A stretch of 57,556 bases of DNA, taken from positions 1 through 57,556 of the IMG/VR virus record IMGVR_UViG_3300042868_002472, one strand, 5' to 3'. Origin of the DNA: a virus. The translations under genes were made by a program, and so were the position numbers. Positions 23,978 through 32,824 of this stretch are shown here, in pieces (position 1 is the stretch's first letter; each line of letters starts with the position of its first letter). The notes under the pieces are model-generated. The model saw only the letters and a program-made list of their open reading frames with translations. It was not told the DNA's origin and made no database searches.

Positions 23978-24180
23978 CAGAGCCATGCGAAATATGCGGA
24001 GCCAAGGATGCTCAGATTTTTCAACTCACTGCGCACATTGCACGGTTGACGCAAATGATGGCGCAAGATCATGAGCTTATTATGATTTTAAAATATGAAT
24101 TAACTTTAGAAAGAGAAAAAAATGACAGACGAACAAATGAAAGAGCTGCGCGACTTACTACTGAAAGCGCAACAACATAA
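23974..24180 (+). CDS. 68-residue protein with N-terminal CxxC and coiled coil
   Basis: The product starts MTEPCEICGAKDAQIFQLTA, a CxxC knuckle that may bind metal, followed by a helical region ending in charged residues. It begins in the stop of the membrane-protein gene. Only two Cys are present, so any zinc site would need a dimer. Function unknown. Confidence 0.57.
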   Translation: MTEPCEICGAKDAQIFQLTAHIARLTQMMAQDHELIMILKYELTLEREKNDRRTNERAARLTTESATT

Positions 24181-24199
24181 AAAAGGAGAAACAAAATGA
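24122..24199 (+). CDS. Possible 25-residue peptide gene nested in the preceding gene
   Basis: MTDEQMKELRDLLLKAQQHK starts at ATG 24122 behind GAAAGAGAAA and reads out of frame with the gene containing it; its stop overlaps the next start (ATGA). The sequence is a convincing amphipathic helix, but it is very short, so this is a tentative call. Confidence 0.33.
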   Translation: MTDEQMKELRDLLLKAQQHKKGETK

Positions 24200-24426
24200 G
24201 CGGATACATAACGGCATCAACTTTAATTTCTAACGCGTTGCACCAAGCATATCAAGAAGGCGCAAACCTTGACGAGGTGTACGCAGCCTTGTCAGTACAA
24301 AAGGAAGTAACGTCTGTGCATTTAGCACAAGCGGCGTTGCATCAACAGTCAGTGCTAGCGCAACAAGCGCAAGAGCAAGCTGACCTTAAAAAAGACACAG
24401 ATGGAGAAAACAATGGCACCCACTAG
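24196..24426 (+). CDS. 76-residue Ala/Gln-rich helical protein
   Basis: A strong AAAAAGGAGAAA ribosome site precedes ATG. The product has an N-terminal helix with ITASTLISNALHQAYQEGAN and a long Gln/Ala-rich helix (QAALHQQSVLAQQAQEQADL). No catalytic residues. It overlaps the next gene. It could be a small adaptor or inhibitor made early; function unknown. Confidence 0.6.
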   Translation: MSGYITASTLISNALHQAYQEGANLDEVYAALSVQKEVTSVHLAQAALHQQSVLAQQAQEQADLKKDTDGENNGTH

Positions 24427-24565
24427 ACAAGAATTAATTTTAAGTTTTATGCATTCACTAGCAAGCAATCCTGAATTATTAAACCCAGGCACATCAAGGG
24501 CACCGGAACGTATTATTAACATGGCTATGGCATTAGCCGATGAGTACCTAAAAAGCTTGGAATGA
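24413..24565 (+). CDS. 50-residue small protein
   Basis: Starts at ATG 24413 behind GGAGAAAACA. The product MAPTRQELILSFMHSLASNP continues with APERIINMAMALADEYLKSL, giving two amphipathic helices. Both ends overlap neighbours by four or more bases. It looks real from its ribosome site and composition. Function unknown. Confidence 0.57.
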   Translation: MAPTRQELILSFMHSLASNPELLNPGTSRAPERIINMAMALADEYLKSLE

Positions 24566-24753
24566 ATAATTTAAAGCAACTGATTGAAGACTGCCGATCA
24601 GTTGGAATAGAAATACCTGAAAAATTAAGTGAAAGCGATTACGAAGTGCTTTTTGCAATTCAGGCGATAGTGTTCCTACAAATCGGCAGAATTCAGCCAC
24701 CTACAACAAATAATTTTTCTATGGTCAATGCTAGGACATTAGAAATAACATAA
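24562..24753 (+). CDS. 63-residue small protein
   Basis: The start overlaps the previous stop (ATGA), so it is read by coupling. The product is acidic with a hydrophobic helix (EVLFAIQAIVFLQIGRI, residues about 28-44), amphipathic rather than clearly membrane-spanning. Function unknown. Confidence 0.55.
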   Translation: MNNLKQLIEDCRSVGIEIPEKLSESDYEVLFAIQAIVFLQIGRIQPPTTNNFSMVNARTLEIT

Positions 24754-24814
24754 AACCAGCCAATGGCCCTAAAAATGACCAGTACGGGCATTTGGGGTGA
24801 AAAAGGAGAAAGAT

Positions 24815-24994
24815 ATGACAATATTTAATAAAAAAATACCAACACCAGCAGAAATTCAATGGCATAAGGACCGTCAAGATGAGCGCTGGGAGAAACGCGT
24901 TGAATACCTTGAATGGCAGTTTAGTAAACGCAGCGTTATTCTTCCAAGGCAAATTGCTTATTTAAACGCTCTTGCTTCATGTAAAGCCGTTTAA
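24815..24994 (+). CDS. 59-residue basic protein, last gene of the rightward block
   Basis: An in-frame GTG lies at 24797, but AAGGAG sits 7 bases before ATG 24815, which is the better start. The product is basic and Trp/Arg-rich (IQWHKDRQDERWEKRVEYLE), predicted helical. Its TAA stop (24992-24994) shares bases with the stop of the converging 1297-residue gene. Function unknown. Confidence 0.6.
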   Translation: MTIFNKKIPTPAEIQWHKDRQDERWEKRVEYLEWQFSKRSVILPRQIAYLNALASCKAV

Positions 24995-27900
24995 CGCCAA
25001 TCTTCCGGTACGGCATTAGGTGATAAGAAAACGGCTGGCACTATTCCGGCCTCAGCTGCTTTTCTTAATCCAGCCCAGCCGTCTTTAGCAAATATTTCCC
25101 TTGCTCTAACCATATCTTCTCTAACTTTACCTAAACCTGCTTCTTCAGCAGTTAAATCGCGAGCAGTTCTTGCTTTAACTGTATCACGATAAAGTTGACT
25201 TCCTTCTAATTTAGATCCAGTTACTGGAGCAGCGTCTATATATTTTAATAATTCTTTTGTTACTGACCCTGGAACACCAGAACTCCAAGCATCACCGTAA
25301 TCAATATACTTAGATTTTAATGCACCAAAATCTGTTTTTGTATTAGAAAAAATATTTTTGTTGTTTTTTAATATTTGTCGAATATCATTAGAAAAATCTT
25401 TACCAACTGGCGTATTAGAATTTGTCATAACCGTTACCCCATCAGGTGCGCTAGCTATGTAGTAGCCTTTGCTTTCAAACAATGGTGCTACTTTTTCCAT
25501 ATCTGCTTTTGTAAAGTCCCTGCCAAAATCAATAGTTACACCAGTATAAGCATCGGCATTTTTAGCAGGCATAAGTTTATGCCATGCCGCAGCTTCTTGT
25601 GCATCAAAGTACGCTCTAGATGCTTCTACTGCATTTAAAGCGCCTTCTGATCCCGGCGTCATAGCTCGTTCACCAGCGGCTGTTGTTTCAGTACCAATCA
25701 CAGGACGTGCAACAAATGCTGGATTAGCTGAATCTTTAAATCTACCGACAGTATAAGAAGACTCACCTGGCAATAAACCAGATACAGTATATCCAATGTC
25801 TCTACCAGAAGCCGATGTATCCCATGATCCGCTAGGATCAAATGTATATTTTAAACGCTCTTCAAAAGGAGCATCAAGTAGTCCTTGCAAATGTCCTGTT
25901 ACTGGCGAGCTTACTGATTCGTATGTTGCATTTGCTTCGTGCAACGGCAAATAATCAGCATACGATTTTGCAGCATCTCCAGCAGAGATGTCGCCTCGTC
26001 TAATTTTATTTCCAGACCATGCTGCTGCTTGTGCATTACCAGTACCCCAGTCATTAAACCCACCAAGATTTGTTTGATTTGCTTTATCAATAGCACGAGC
26101 TCGTATTTCATCCATAAATGAATGTTGCGTTGCCCCAGCAACTTTACCTGTTGGATACCCCATTAATTCGGCTTCATGCATATCGTTAACACCACGACCA
26201 ATTCTTTCTGGAGCATAAGCAACGCCCAATTGTGTTGCAAACGGATCGCGTTTATGCCCAAGGTATTCTGCTTGCCCTGCGTCATACATTGCTTGTAATG
26301 GTGGCGAATCTTTACTTGGGAATCGACCTGTTTTAATAGGATCGCCGGTTGCTGCTTGAATATGCGCTTTAGCGGACATTGATGTATTGCCACCAACATT
26401 ATTTGCTCTACTTAAAATAGCAATGTTTTGAGCTAACAAATCAGCTTCTGTCATATTGTGACCAGTTCGATCCCAAATATCTTTACTTGAATCGGTATAA
26501 AAATTTCTACCTGGTAAGCCTTGCTCCATACCTTTAACATAATCATTTACTAAAGCACCAAGTGCCTGTGGCGAATCAATACCTGGAGGTGCGCCAACAT
26601 ACTGACCTGTTTTTTTGTTTGTTCTACTAGCGCGAGTAACTTCTGCGCCTCTGTCGTTTGTTCTTATTGTTTTACCTTTATCTTTTTCAACAATATTCAT
26701 TCTAGGTTCAACCATGTACTTACCAATACCAGTACCCGCTTCATATTGTGACGCTAGTTCGTTAAATAATTTTTTGCCGCCAGCTTTAACTAAAGGTAGC
26801 CCTGCTTTTGCAGCAGATACTATTGGCACTTCAATACCAGCCAGGTTAAGAAAATCTAACGCTCTAATATCACCGTATGGATCTGTATGCATCATCCCAC
26901 CAGTGGCTGGGTTAGGTACCCACTTATTACCAAGCACTGGTCCAGGCATGCCGGCAGTAGTATAGTCATACAGTGCCTCTGGCATTTGACCAATTAAAAA
27001 ATCACCTACATCTAATTTGCTGCTTTTTGGATAGAGCACACTTTCATCAAACGCCGGGCTACTATTTAATGCATCTCTTAACTTTTCTAAACCCTTAGAT
27101 GCCAAACGACCTGCACCACCAATATATTTGTCAGCCAGTCTGTCTCTTTGTGCAACCATGTTACGAACCACGTTGCCCTCGTCTGAAATAACGGGTGACC
27201 GCATGTCGCTGTTGCTGTCATCTAATCTATGGCCATAATACTCAACTAGCTCATCGATGTCTTTGCCCTTGTTGCCACCTTCGGCGTATCCTTTTACGGC
27301 ACCACCTAATCCAAATTTAGCAGGTGATTTTTCTTCTTCATTAGAGTCACGGTAGTAGTTAATGGCTGGCGCAGCAAGTGAAGTCAAACCACCGATAACT
27401 TTAAGACCCGCACCAACTGGACCAATAGGCGGCACCATAGACAATGCACCACCAAGGGCACCAACACCACTGATTGCTGCGCCTGGGTAGTCGCCTTGTT
27501 TAAAGCGCTCACCGGCCTCAACTAAATCTAAACCCGCACCAGCGCCCGGCAACATAGACATGCCAGGTATTCTGCTTAAGTAACGAGCGACGTTTGTACC
27601 AAGGCCTGGTAACTTCTTAGCTTTTGCATTGGCGTAGTCTTGTTTGGCCACATCTAAGTTTGCTTGCGCCGTTGTTTTACCAGTCGGGCCTTTTTCTGTT
27701 AAGTTGCGTAAGCGCTCGGCTTCTTTTTGAGCAGCGGTTTCAGCATTTTCGGCAGCCTTAGCTAAACGTTGGTACTCTGCATCAGCAGCGGCCAATTGTT
27801 TTTGCGCAGCAATTTGTTCAGGATTATAGACAGACGCACCTGCGTACTTATCAGGAACAATCAAACGTGATTTTTGTGAGTAGCCAGAGCCAGCCGCCTC

Positions 27901-28884
27901 TGTACCTTTGCGTACAACGTTGGCCTCATGAACTTCGCCCATAACGTTAGAGTGACGCATTGCGCCGGAGCCTAAGCCACCTTGCTGCGTTACGCCACCT
28001 GGCGTGGTCTTAACAGTCTCTTCTAGTACGCCGTATCGACGAGCGTTTTCTGTAGCCTTGGCCAATCGTTCCTCTGCCGCTAGTTGCGCCTCGCGTAAAC
28101 GAGCAGCCTCTTTAGCAGCGTTCTCTACGGTCGCTGTTTGTATTTTAATACGGCCTGTGTGCTCGCCCTCTTTGGCAGACAAACGAGTTTCACCGGCAGC
28201 AATACGTTTTTCTGCTGACGTAACTTGACGTTGAGTGGCCTTTTCAGCAGCCTCAGCTTGTTTAAGTTTTGTTTCACCGTACGCACCACCAAGCACACCG
28301 GCTGTTGCACCTAATGTTGCACCAGTGGCTTCGGCTAAGGCGTTACGCTCAAAGGGAGCTTTTTGTTCTTTGGGAATGGTAATGATTGGTGTTTCGCCGG
28401 TATCAATCTCGGCTTCTTTTGGCTTGTATAGTTTGTCTAGTTGATCTACATAGTCAAGCGTCTCGGTTGGGATAACACTAAGATCATCTGTCTCTAAGAA
28501 CTTATCAGCCACACCAGGGCCAGCGTTGTAAGCAATCCCAGCAATGTATGGGTCGCCCTTATACTTATCGAGCATACGCTTGTAATAAGTAATGCCGCCA
28601 GAAATGTTTTGATCAATGTCGTTTGGATCAACTTTTAATTCTTCAGCTGTACCAGGCATTAATTGCATAGGGCCTAACGCGCCCTTTGGTGACGACCCAG
28701 TTTTAAAACGATTTTCAATGTGAGCAATGCCAAGCATAAGCTCAGGATCAACACCTTGCTTTTCAGCCTCGGCGACAATTTTTTCAGCAATAATTAATTG
28801 CTCATCAGACAGTTTAGAAAAATCAATCCCATTTGTTTCTTTACCCACCTCAATAGGAGGGAGAACAATAGTAGTTTCTGCCAT
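24991..28884 (-). CDS. Large virion protein with lytic transglycosylase domain
   Basis: This 1297-residue protein has an N-terminal SLT-type lytic transglycosylase (about residues 28-165): LMLGIAHIENRFKTG with catalytic Glu57, GALGPMQLMPGTAEEL and GIAYNAGPGV. It would cut peptidoglycan during DNA entry. Residues about 200-420 are long coiled coil, about 440-520 Gly/Ala-rich and possibly membrane-interacting, with LGGAVKGYAEGG near 530. The remainder resembles large polyvalent proteins. It ends an array of four big proteins and probably corresponds to the ejected internal proteins of T7/P22-like phages. The second half is more AT-rich than the first. Ribosome site AAGGAAG. Confidence 0.82.
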   Translation of the reverse strand: MAETTIVLPPIEVGKETNGIDFSKLSDEQLIIAEKIVAEAEKQGVDPELMLGIAHIENRFKTGSSPKGALGPMQLMPGTAEELKVDPNDIDQNISGGITYYKRMLDKYKGDPYIAGIAYNAGPGVADKFLETDDLSVIPTETLDYVDQLDKLYKPKEAEIDTGETPIITIPKEQKAPFERNALAEATGATLGATAGVLGGAYGETKLKQAEAAEKATQRQVTSAEKRIAAGETRLSAKEGEHTGRIKIQTATVENAAKEAARLREAQLAAEERLAKATENARRYGVLEETVKTTPGGVTQQGGLGSGAMRHSNVMGEVHEANVVRKGTEAAGSGYSQKSRLIVPDKYAGASVYNPEQIAAQKQLAAADAEYQRLAKAAENAETAAQKEAERLRNLTEKGPTGKTTAQANLDVAKQDYANAKAKKLPGLGTNVARYLSRIPGMSMLPGAGAGLDLVEAGERFKQGDYPGAAISGVGALGGALSMVPPIGPVGAGLKVIGGLTSLAAPAINYYRDSNEEEKSPAKFGLGGAVKGYAEGGNKGKDIDELVEYYGHRLDDSNSDMRSPVISDEGNVVRNMVAQRDRLADKYIGGAGRLASKGLEKLRDALNSSPAFDESVLYPKSSKLDVGDFLIGQMPEALYDYTTAGMPGPVLGNKWVPNPATGGMMHTDPYGDIRALDFLNLAGIEVPIVSAAKAGLPLVKAGGKKLFNELASQYEAGTGIGKYMVEPRMNIVEKDKGKTIRTNDRGAEVTRASRTNKKTGQYVGAPPGIDSPQALGALVNDYVKGMEQGLPGRNFYTDSSKDIWDRTGHNMTEADLLAQNIAILSRANNVGGNTSMSAKAHIQAATGDPIKTGRFPSKDSPPLQAMYDAGQAEYLGHKRDPFATQLGVAYAPERIGRGVNDMHEAELMGYPTGKVAGATQHSFMDEIRARAIDKANQTNLGGFNDWGTGNAQAAAWSGNKIRRGDISAGDAAKSYADYLPLHEANATYESVSSPVTGHLQGLLDAPFEERLKYTFDPSGSWDTSASGRDIGYTVSGLLPGESSYTVGRFKDSANPAFVARPVIGTETTAAGERAMTPGSEGALNAVEASRAYFDAQEAAAWHKLMPAKNADAYTGVTIDFGRDFTKADMEKVAPLFESKGYYIASAPDGVTVMTNSNTPVGKDFSNDIRQILKNNKNIFSNTKTDFGALKSKYIDYGDAWSSGVPGSVTKELLKYIDAAPVTGSKLEGSQLYRDTVKARTARDLTAEEAGLGKVREDMVRAREIFAKDGWAGLRKAAEAGIVPAVFLSPNAVPEDWR

Positions 28885-28886
28885 GT

Positions 28887-31475
28887 TTATCTTCCTTGAC
28901 GGTTAGCGCGTTCTTGTCTTAAACGTTCTACTATACTGCCGCCAGTGCTTGCCGGGCCTTTATATTCAAACGGAATATTATTTTTTTGCACAAAGTCCAT
29001 GTACTTCTTATCATACGCTGCTTCAATATTTTTGAATTCAGGCGTTTGATAAAAAGATTGTGGTCCAGCTTCAGGGTGCTTAGATTTATACGCTTGGTAA
29101 GCATCAATCACTCTAGCTTGTTTGGCCGCACCGATTTCAATCATGCCAGCCTTACGTTGAACAGTCACAGGGTCGTCAGACAATTGCGGACCAATGAACT
29201 TAGCCAATTCACCCTCTACGTTAGACACGGGGCCTTCACCTTTAAGGTATAACTTACGGAAGCCAATTTCCATCTCAATCAATGGTTGTAAGACTTGACG
29301 ACGTGCTTGTAAGTCTGTTTTGCTTAATTTTAACTTAGCTAAAGGCTCTTCAACGTCAACGCTGATTGCGCCCCACGGTGTGCTTACGCCCTTATCAATA
29401 ATAGTAGCAACCGCGTTACTTAAACCAGGGTCGGCAATTATACCGAAGGATTTAGGGTTAGTTTTAGCCATACCTGAGATAGTCTTAGCAAGCTGTACTT
29501 GTTTTTGAGCAAATGGTTTAGACGCAACCAATGTTTTGCCCTCTTCAATGTCTGCCTTTGCTTGCTCAGTAAGCGCTACTTTTTTAGCTTCCATTTGTTC
29601 TTGTGACAAAGGTGCTTGTTGTTGAGCTGCACCAGGAGTTGGGCTTGCTTGAGCACCCTTAGGAGCTAAACGAGTAGGCAATATGCTAGACTCATAGTAC
29701 TTGCGAGCCTCAGGGCCAGTAAGTTTAAACGTGCCGCCTAACTCAGGAACAGACACATCTATTTGCTCAACCTTGCCTTGTAGGTTGTCTTGAATAATTT
29801 CATTACCTTTCTCCGGAGAAATAGCGTTATTGGCAACTAAATACTTAACGCCTCTGATTAAGTCAGAAGGCTTGTTGTTTTCTTTAGCGAAGTCAATCAA
29901 TGTTGCAATGGCTTTCTCTGGCGGCTGTGTCAAAATAAGCGCTCTCATGTCATCTGGCAAACCGTCGCTATCACTAGCTGATTTTCCTGAAACGTCATCA
30001 ATAACGTTTTTGCCTTTGTTCATGTACTTGTAGACCATTTTTTGTAAGTTTTCTTCTTTGCCCAACTCACGTTGCTCTTTTAATAAACCCATGCGAGCTT
30101 GAATGTTAGCAATTTGTTGTGCCGCACCAAGGCGCTCTGATTCTTTACGTGAGGCCATTGTGTCTGCCAATGACTCAGCAACTGGGCCTAGGCTTTCACC
30201 AAAACTACCAAACCTTGTAGGCCTGCCTAACGCAGCCGCTATTCTAAAGTAAGCCTCTGCGTCAGATGCGCCTGTATTTTTAGGTTGTTGTTTGCCAAGC
30301 GCAGTTTGCAATTGTGCTAACAAAGCGCGTTGTTCTTCGTAAGATTTAGCCTGGGCAGGATCAATGTCATAACGTTGAGCCATTTGATTGATAGGCTCAT
30401 CTTGTCGCGTAGGAAATTGTTGTTGCCCCGCTGCAAAAGCATCAGCAAACGCTTGGCCGTTATCATCAGTTACTAAATCGCCATCTGCATAACCACGTAC
30501 GGCACCGCCGTTGTAAAATTGTTTAGGTTGCATTGCTGGCGGCTGACCCATAGGCATTTGGCCCATAGGCATTTGGCCCATAGGTGGTTGGCCCATAGGT
30601 ATTTGGCCCATAGGTGGTTGACCCATAGGCGGTTGGCTCATAGGAGCTTGACCTAGTGGTCGGATTGGTTGACGCTGAATGTTATAACGTTGCATCATGT
30701 CTTGCACCATTGGTTTCTGTGGTTGAACTGCGCCGCCGTCAGCGTACTTACGCATAAGGCCACCACATGCGGCAGCCGTCACTGTTTGTTCTTGTTGCGC
30801 TTGTTTAGGCGCAAACTTATTGTAGTATGCGTTTTGTACTACCGGCGTTTCGTACATTTGAACAGGTTTATAATACTCTTGTGGATTAGCTTTAACGGCA
30901 GCAGCGCGAGTATTGTAATCAGCTAAACTGGCATCGTACGCACTTTGATTGGCCGTGCGACTGGCGTTGTACTCATCAACGATTTTTTGTTGTTCTTGGG
31001 CTGCAGTTAAGTCATTACCCTTGTTATAGTCAGCGATGTAAGAATTGTACATTTTGTCTGTCAATGCGGTTTTACCACCACCGTACTGCGCCAGTATTTG
31101 CGCTTGCTGCTCTGGCGTTACTGTCTGTTTAAAAGAAGACAAATTAATATTATTGGCAGTGTTGTAATTCTTAATATAATCATTTAACGCAGTCTCATTA
31201 AAGGCTGAGGCTGTTTTGGTTGGATTGCGAGTGTTGTAATCTTGCAACACCCTGTTAGCATAAGTAGACAATGCACTGGTTGGATTAGCTACATCGTATC
31301 TAAGCGCAGGCGCAGAGCCTTGTTGTGCCATTAGCTGTTGTAACTCATAACCATAGCTAGGCGTATAGGGAGCAGGAGTAATATTGTATTGTGTATTAAT
31401 ACTTGCCGGCGTTGCGTAATTAGCCAACAACGATTTCCAATCATATGGATTTGGATTGTATGTAGTATTCGCCAT
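28887..31475 (-). CDS. Large internal/ejection virion protein with MGQPP repeats
   Basis: This 862-residue protein begins with a Tyr/Asn/Gln-rich region (residues 1-220, many YN pairs), then Gly-Gly motifs (ACGGLMRKYADGGAVQ and FYNGGAVRGYADGD) bracketing a Pro/Met/Gln repeat (PPMGQ units, about residues 275-310) encoded by seven 15-bp repeats. The C-terminal 500 residues are helical and charged. No enzyme motif is seen. Its place between the transglycosylase protein and two other large virion proteins suggests it is packed in the head or short tail and ejected. Ribosome site AAGGAATAAATT. Confidence 0.62.
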   Translation of the reverse strand: MANTTYNPNPYDWKSLLANYATPASINTQYNITPAPYTPSYGYELQQLMAQQGSAPALRYDVANPTSALSTYANRVLQDYNTRNPTKTASAFNETALNDYIKNYNTANNINLSSFKQTVTPEQQAQILAQYGGGKTALTDKMYNSYIADYNKGNDLTAAQEQQKIVDEYNASRTANQSAYDASLADYNTRAAAVKANPQEYYKPVQMYETPVVQNAYYNKFAPKQAQQEQTVTAAACGGLMRKYADGGAVQPQKPMVQDMMQRYNIQRQPIRPLGQAPMSQPPMGQPPMGQIPMGQPPMGQMPMGQMPMGQPPAMQPKQFYNGGAVRGYADGDLVTDDNGQAFADAFAAGQQQFPTRQDEPINQMAQRYDIDPAQAKSYEEQRALLAQLQTALGKQQPKNTGASDAEAYFRIAAALGRPTRFGSFGESLGPVAESLADTMASRKESERLGAAQQIANIQARMGLLKEQRELGKEENLQKMVYKYMNKGKNVIDDVSGKSASDSDGLPDDMRALILTQPPEKAIATLIDFAKENNKPSDLIRGVKYLVANNAISPEKGNEIIQDNLQGKVEQIDVSVPELGGTFKLTGPEARKYYESSILPTRLAPKGAQASPTPGAAQQQAPLSQEQMEAKKVALTEQAKADIEEGKTLVASKPFAQKQVQLAKTISGMAKTNPKSFGIIADPGLSNAVATIIDKGVSTPWGAISVDVEEPLAKLKLSKTDLQARRQVLQPLIEMEIGFRKLYLKGEGPVSNVEGELAKFIGPQLSDDPVTVQRKAGMIEIGAAKQARVIDAYQAYKSKHPEAGPQSFYQTPEFKNIEAAYDKKYMDFVQKNNIPFEYKGPASTGGSIVERLRQERANRQGR
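30547..30651. repeat. Seven tandem 15-bp repeats inside the virion gene
   Basis: Units of the form CCCATAGGNNNTTGG repeat seven times in register, with changes mainly in the three middle bases and in the last unit. They encode the MGQPP/MGQMP/MGQIP series. Slippage here would change length in steps of five residues. Confidence 0.9.
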
Positions 31476-31485
31476 AATTTATTCC

Positions 31486-32823
31486 TTAAGGATTGGCTAA
31501 TTTATAAATACCGGCAAGAGCGGCTAATCCTTGTGCACCTTGAGTAGCGATGCTAGGACCATAACCAGTGCCTGTTTGAGTTTGTGATGTAGCCACATTA
31601 GGCGCCATACCACGAATTTGCGTGTTAAGCCAATCAGCTTGTGTTTTAGGATAGTCTTGTTGCTCTTTCCAGGAAGCATAAGCAGCGTCTAACTCTTGTT
31701 GTTTTTGAGCTTGTTGCGCAGAACCAATTGATTGCAGTGCTGCGGCATCACCAGTCATCAGACCTTGCTGTTGTTGCGCTTGATTAGCCAACTGTTGTAA
31801 CGCTGACTGCTGACGCTGCGCCTCACTGATTGAGGTGCCTGCGTATTGATTACCAATGTTGGCTAAATTCTGTTGTTGCTGACCAGTTAGTGTGCCGTAA
31901 CTTTGACCAATATTTTGAGCTTGTTGTGCCGCTTGTAACTGAGAGGCAATATCTTGAGCACCAACTGCGCCATATTGTTGACCAGCTTGCAGTAACGCTT
32001 GTTGTTGCTGACCAGTCAATGTACCGGCAGCTTGACCAACTTGAAGTTGTTTTTGTGCCTCAGCTTGAGCAGCAGACATAGCTTGGCCATAACCTTGTTG
32101 CAGCGCCTGAGCTTGTTGATTTAGAACAGACTCTTGTGTATCGCGCAATGCACGTTGACCAAACTCACCCATGCGAGTACCACCAAACGTACCAGACCGA
32201 ATAAACGCATCGGACACACCAGGCAATAAGTTTTCAGACAGATTACGCGCACCAAGATTAGCAATCTGGCTTGTAACAGCCTGGTTGTAAGGGTTCATGT
32301 AATCTTGAATGTAATTAGCAGAAGACTGACCAGCTCTGCCTAAATACGGTTGCGCAGCATTAATGCCGCTTGTTTGTTGCGCCTGATTTAGATAGCCTGT
32401 TACGCCAGGTAACATCTTTTGACCAGCGGCGTTGGTAACTAAATTTGATGATTGTTTTAAATAAGGATCAGCTGATGCAACTGCATCCATTCCGGCAGCT
32501 TTTTGCATGTAACCTAAACCAGTATCAACACCTGCGTTTTGACCAGTTAAAGCCTCAGTGCCAGTCATGGCGGTCGTCATGCCAGGTTGCCAAGCACCAA
32601 CATTCTCACGAGTCATTTGATACGCGGTTTGCGTATCAGGTGTTGCTGTTGATACACGAGGGATTGCCTTACCAGAGGGGTCCGTATACGCTTGATACGG
32701 CATGTTAGCAATAGTAGTGGCAGTGTTTATTTGATTATAAATGGCATCCTGTAACCATTTCGGTTGGTCAGTGGTTGTTTTAACGTACGTTGGTGCGGGT
32801 GTACCGCTAAATAAATCAGCCAT
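31486..32823 (-). CDS. Gln/Ala-rich virion protein (putative DNA ejection)
   Basis: This 445-residue protein has a hallmark segment DYMNPYNQAVTSQIANLG (about residues 172-189) followed by SGTFGGTRMGEFG, shared by internal virion proteins of many environmental podoviruses. Residues about 225-390 are helical with QQQQ runs and the repeated TLTGQQQQ element. The C-terminus is Gly/Ala-rich. It probably forms part of the ejection conduit with its two neighbours. Ribosome site GGAGGGAAATAAG is strong. The family is recognised from pattern memory; the function is inference. Confidence 0.68.
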   Translation of the reverse strand: MADLFSGTPAPTYVKTTTDQPKWLQDAIYNQINTATTIANMPYQAYTDPSGKAIPRVSTATPDTQTAYQMTRENVGAWQPGMTTAMTGTEALTGQNAGVDTGLGYMQKAAGMDAVASADPYLKQSSNLVTNAAGQKMLPGVTGYLNQAQQTSGINAAQPYLGRAGQSSANYIQDYMNPYNQAVTSQIANLGARNLSENLLPGVSDAFIRSGTFGGTRMGEFGQRALRDTQESVLNQQAQALQQGYGQAMSAAQAEAQKQLQVGQAAGTLTGQQQQALLQAGQQYGAVGAQDIASQLQAAQQAQNIGQSYGTLTGQQQQNLANIGNQYAGTSISEAQRQQSALQQLANQAQQQQGLMTGDAAALQSIGSAQQAQKQQELDAAYASWKEQQDYPKTQADWLNTQIRGMAPNVATSQTQTGTGYGPSIATQGAQGLAALAGIYKLANP

Positions 32824-32824
32824 C

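Noticed and set aside
24754-24814. Terminator between the last two tiny genes
   Set aside because: An imperfect hairpin (CCAATGGCCC with GGGCATTTGG) has internal mismatches and no T run.
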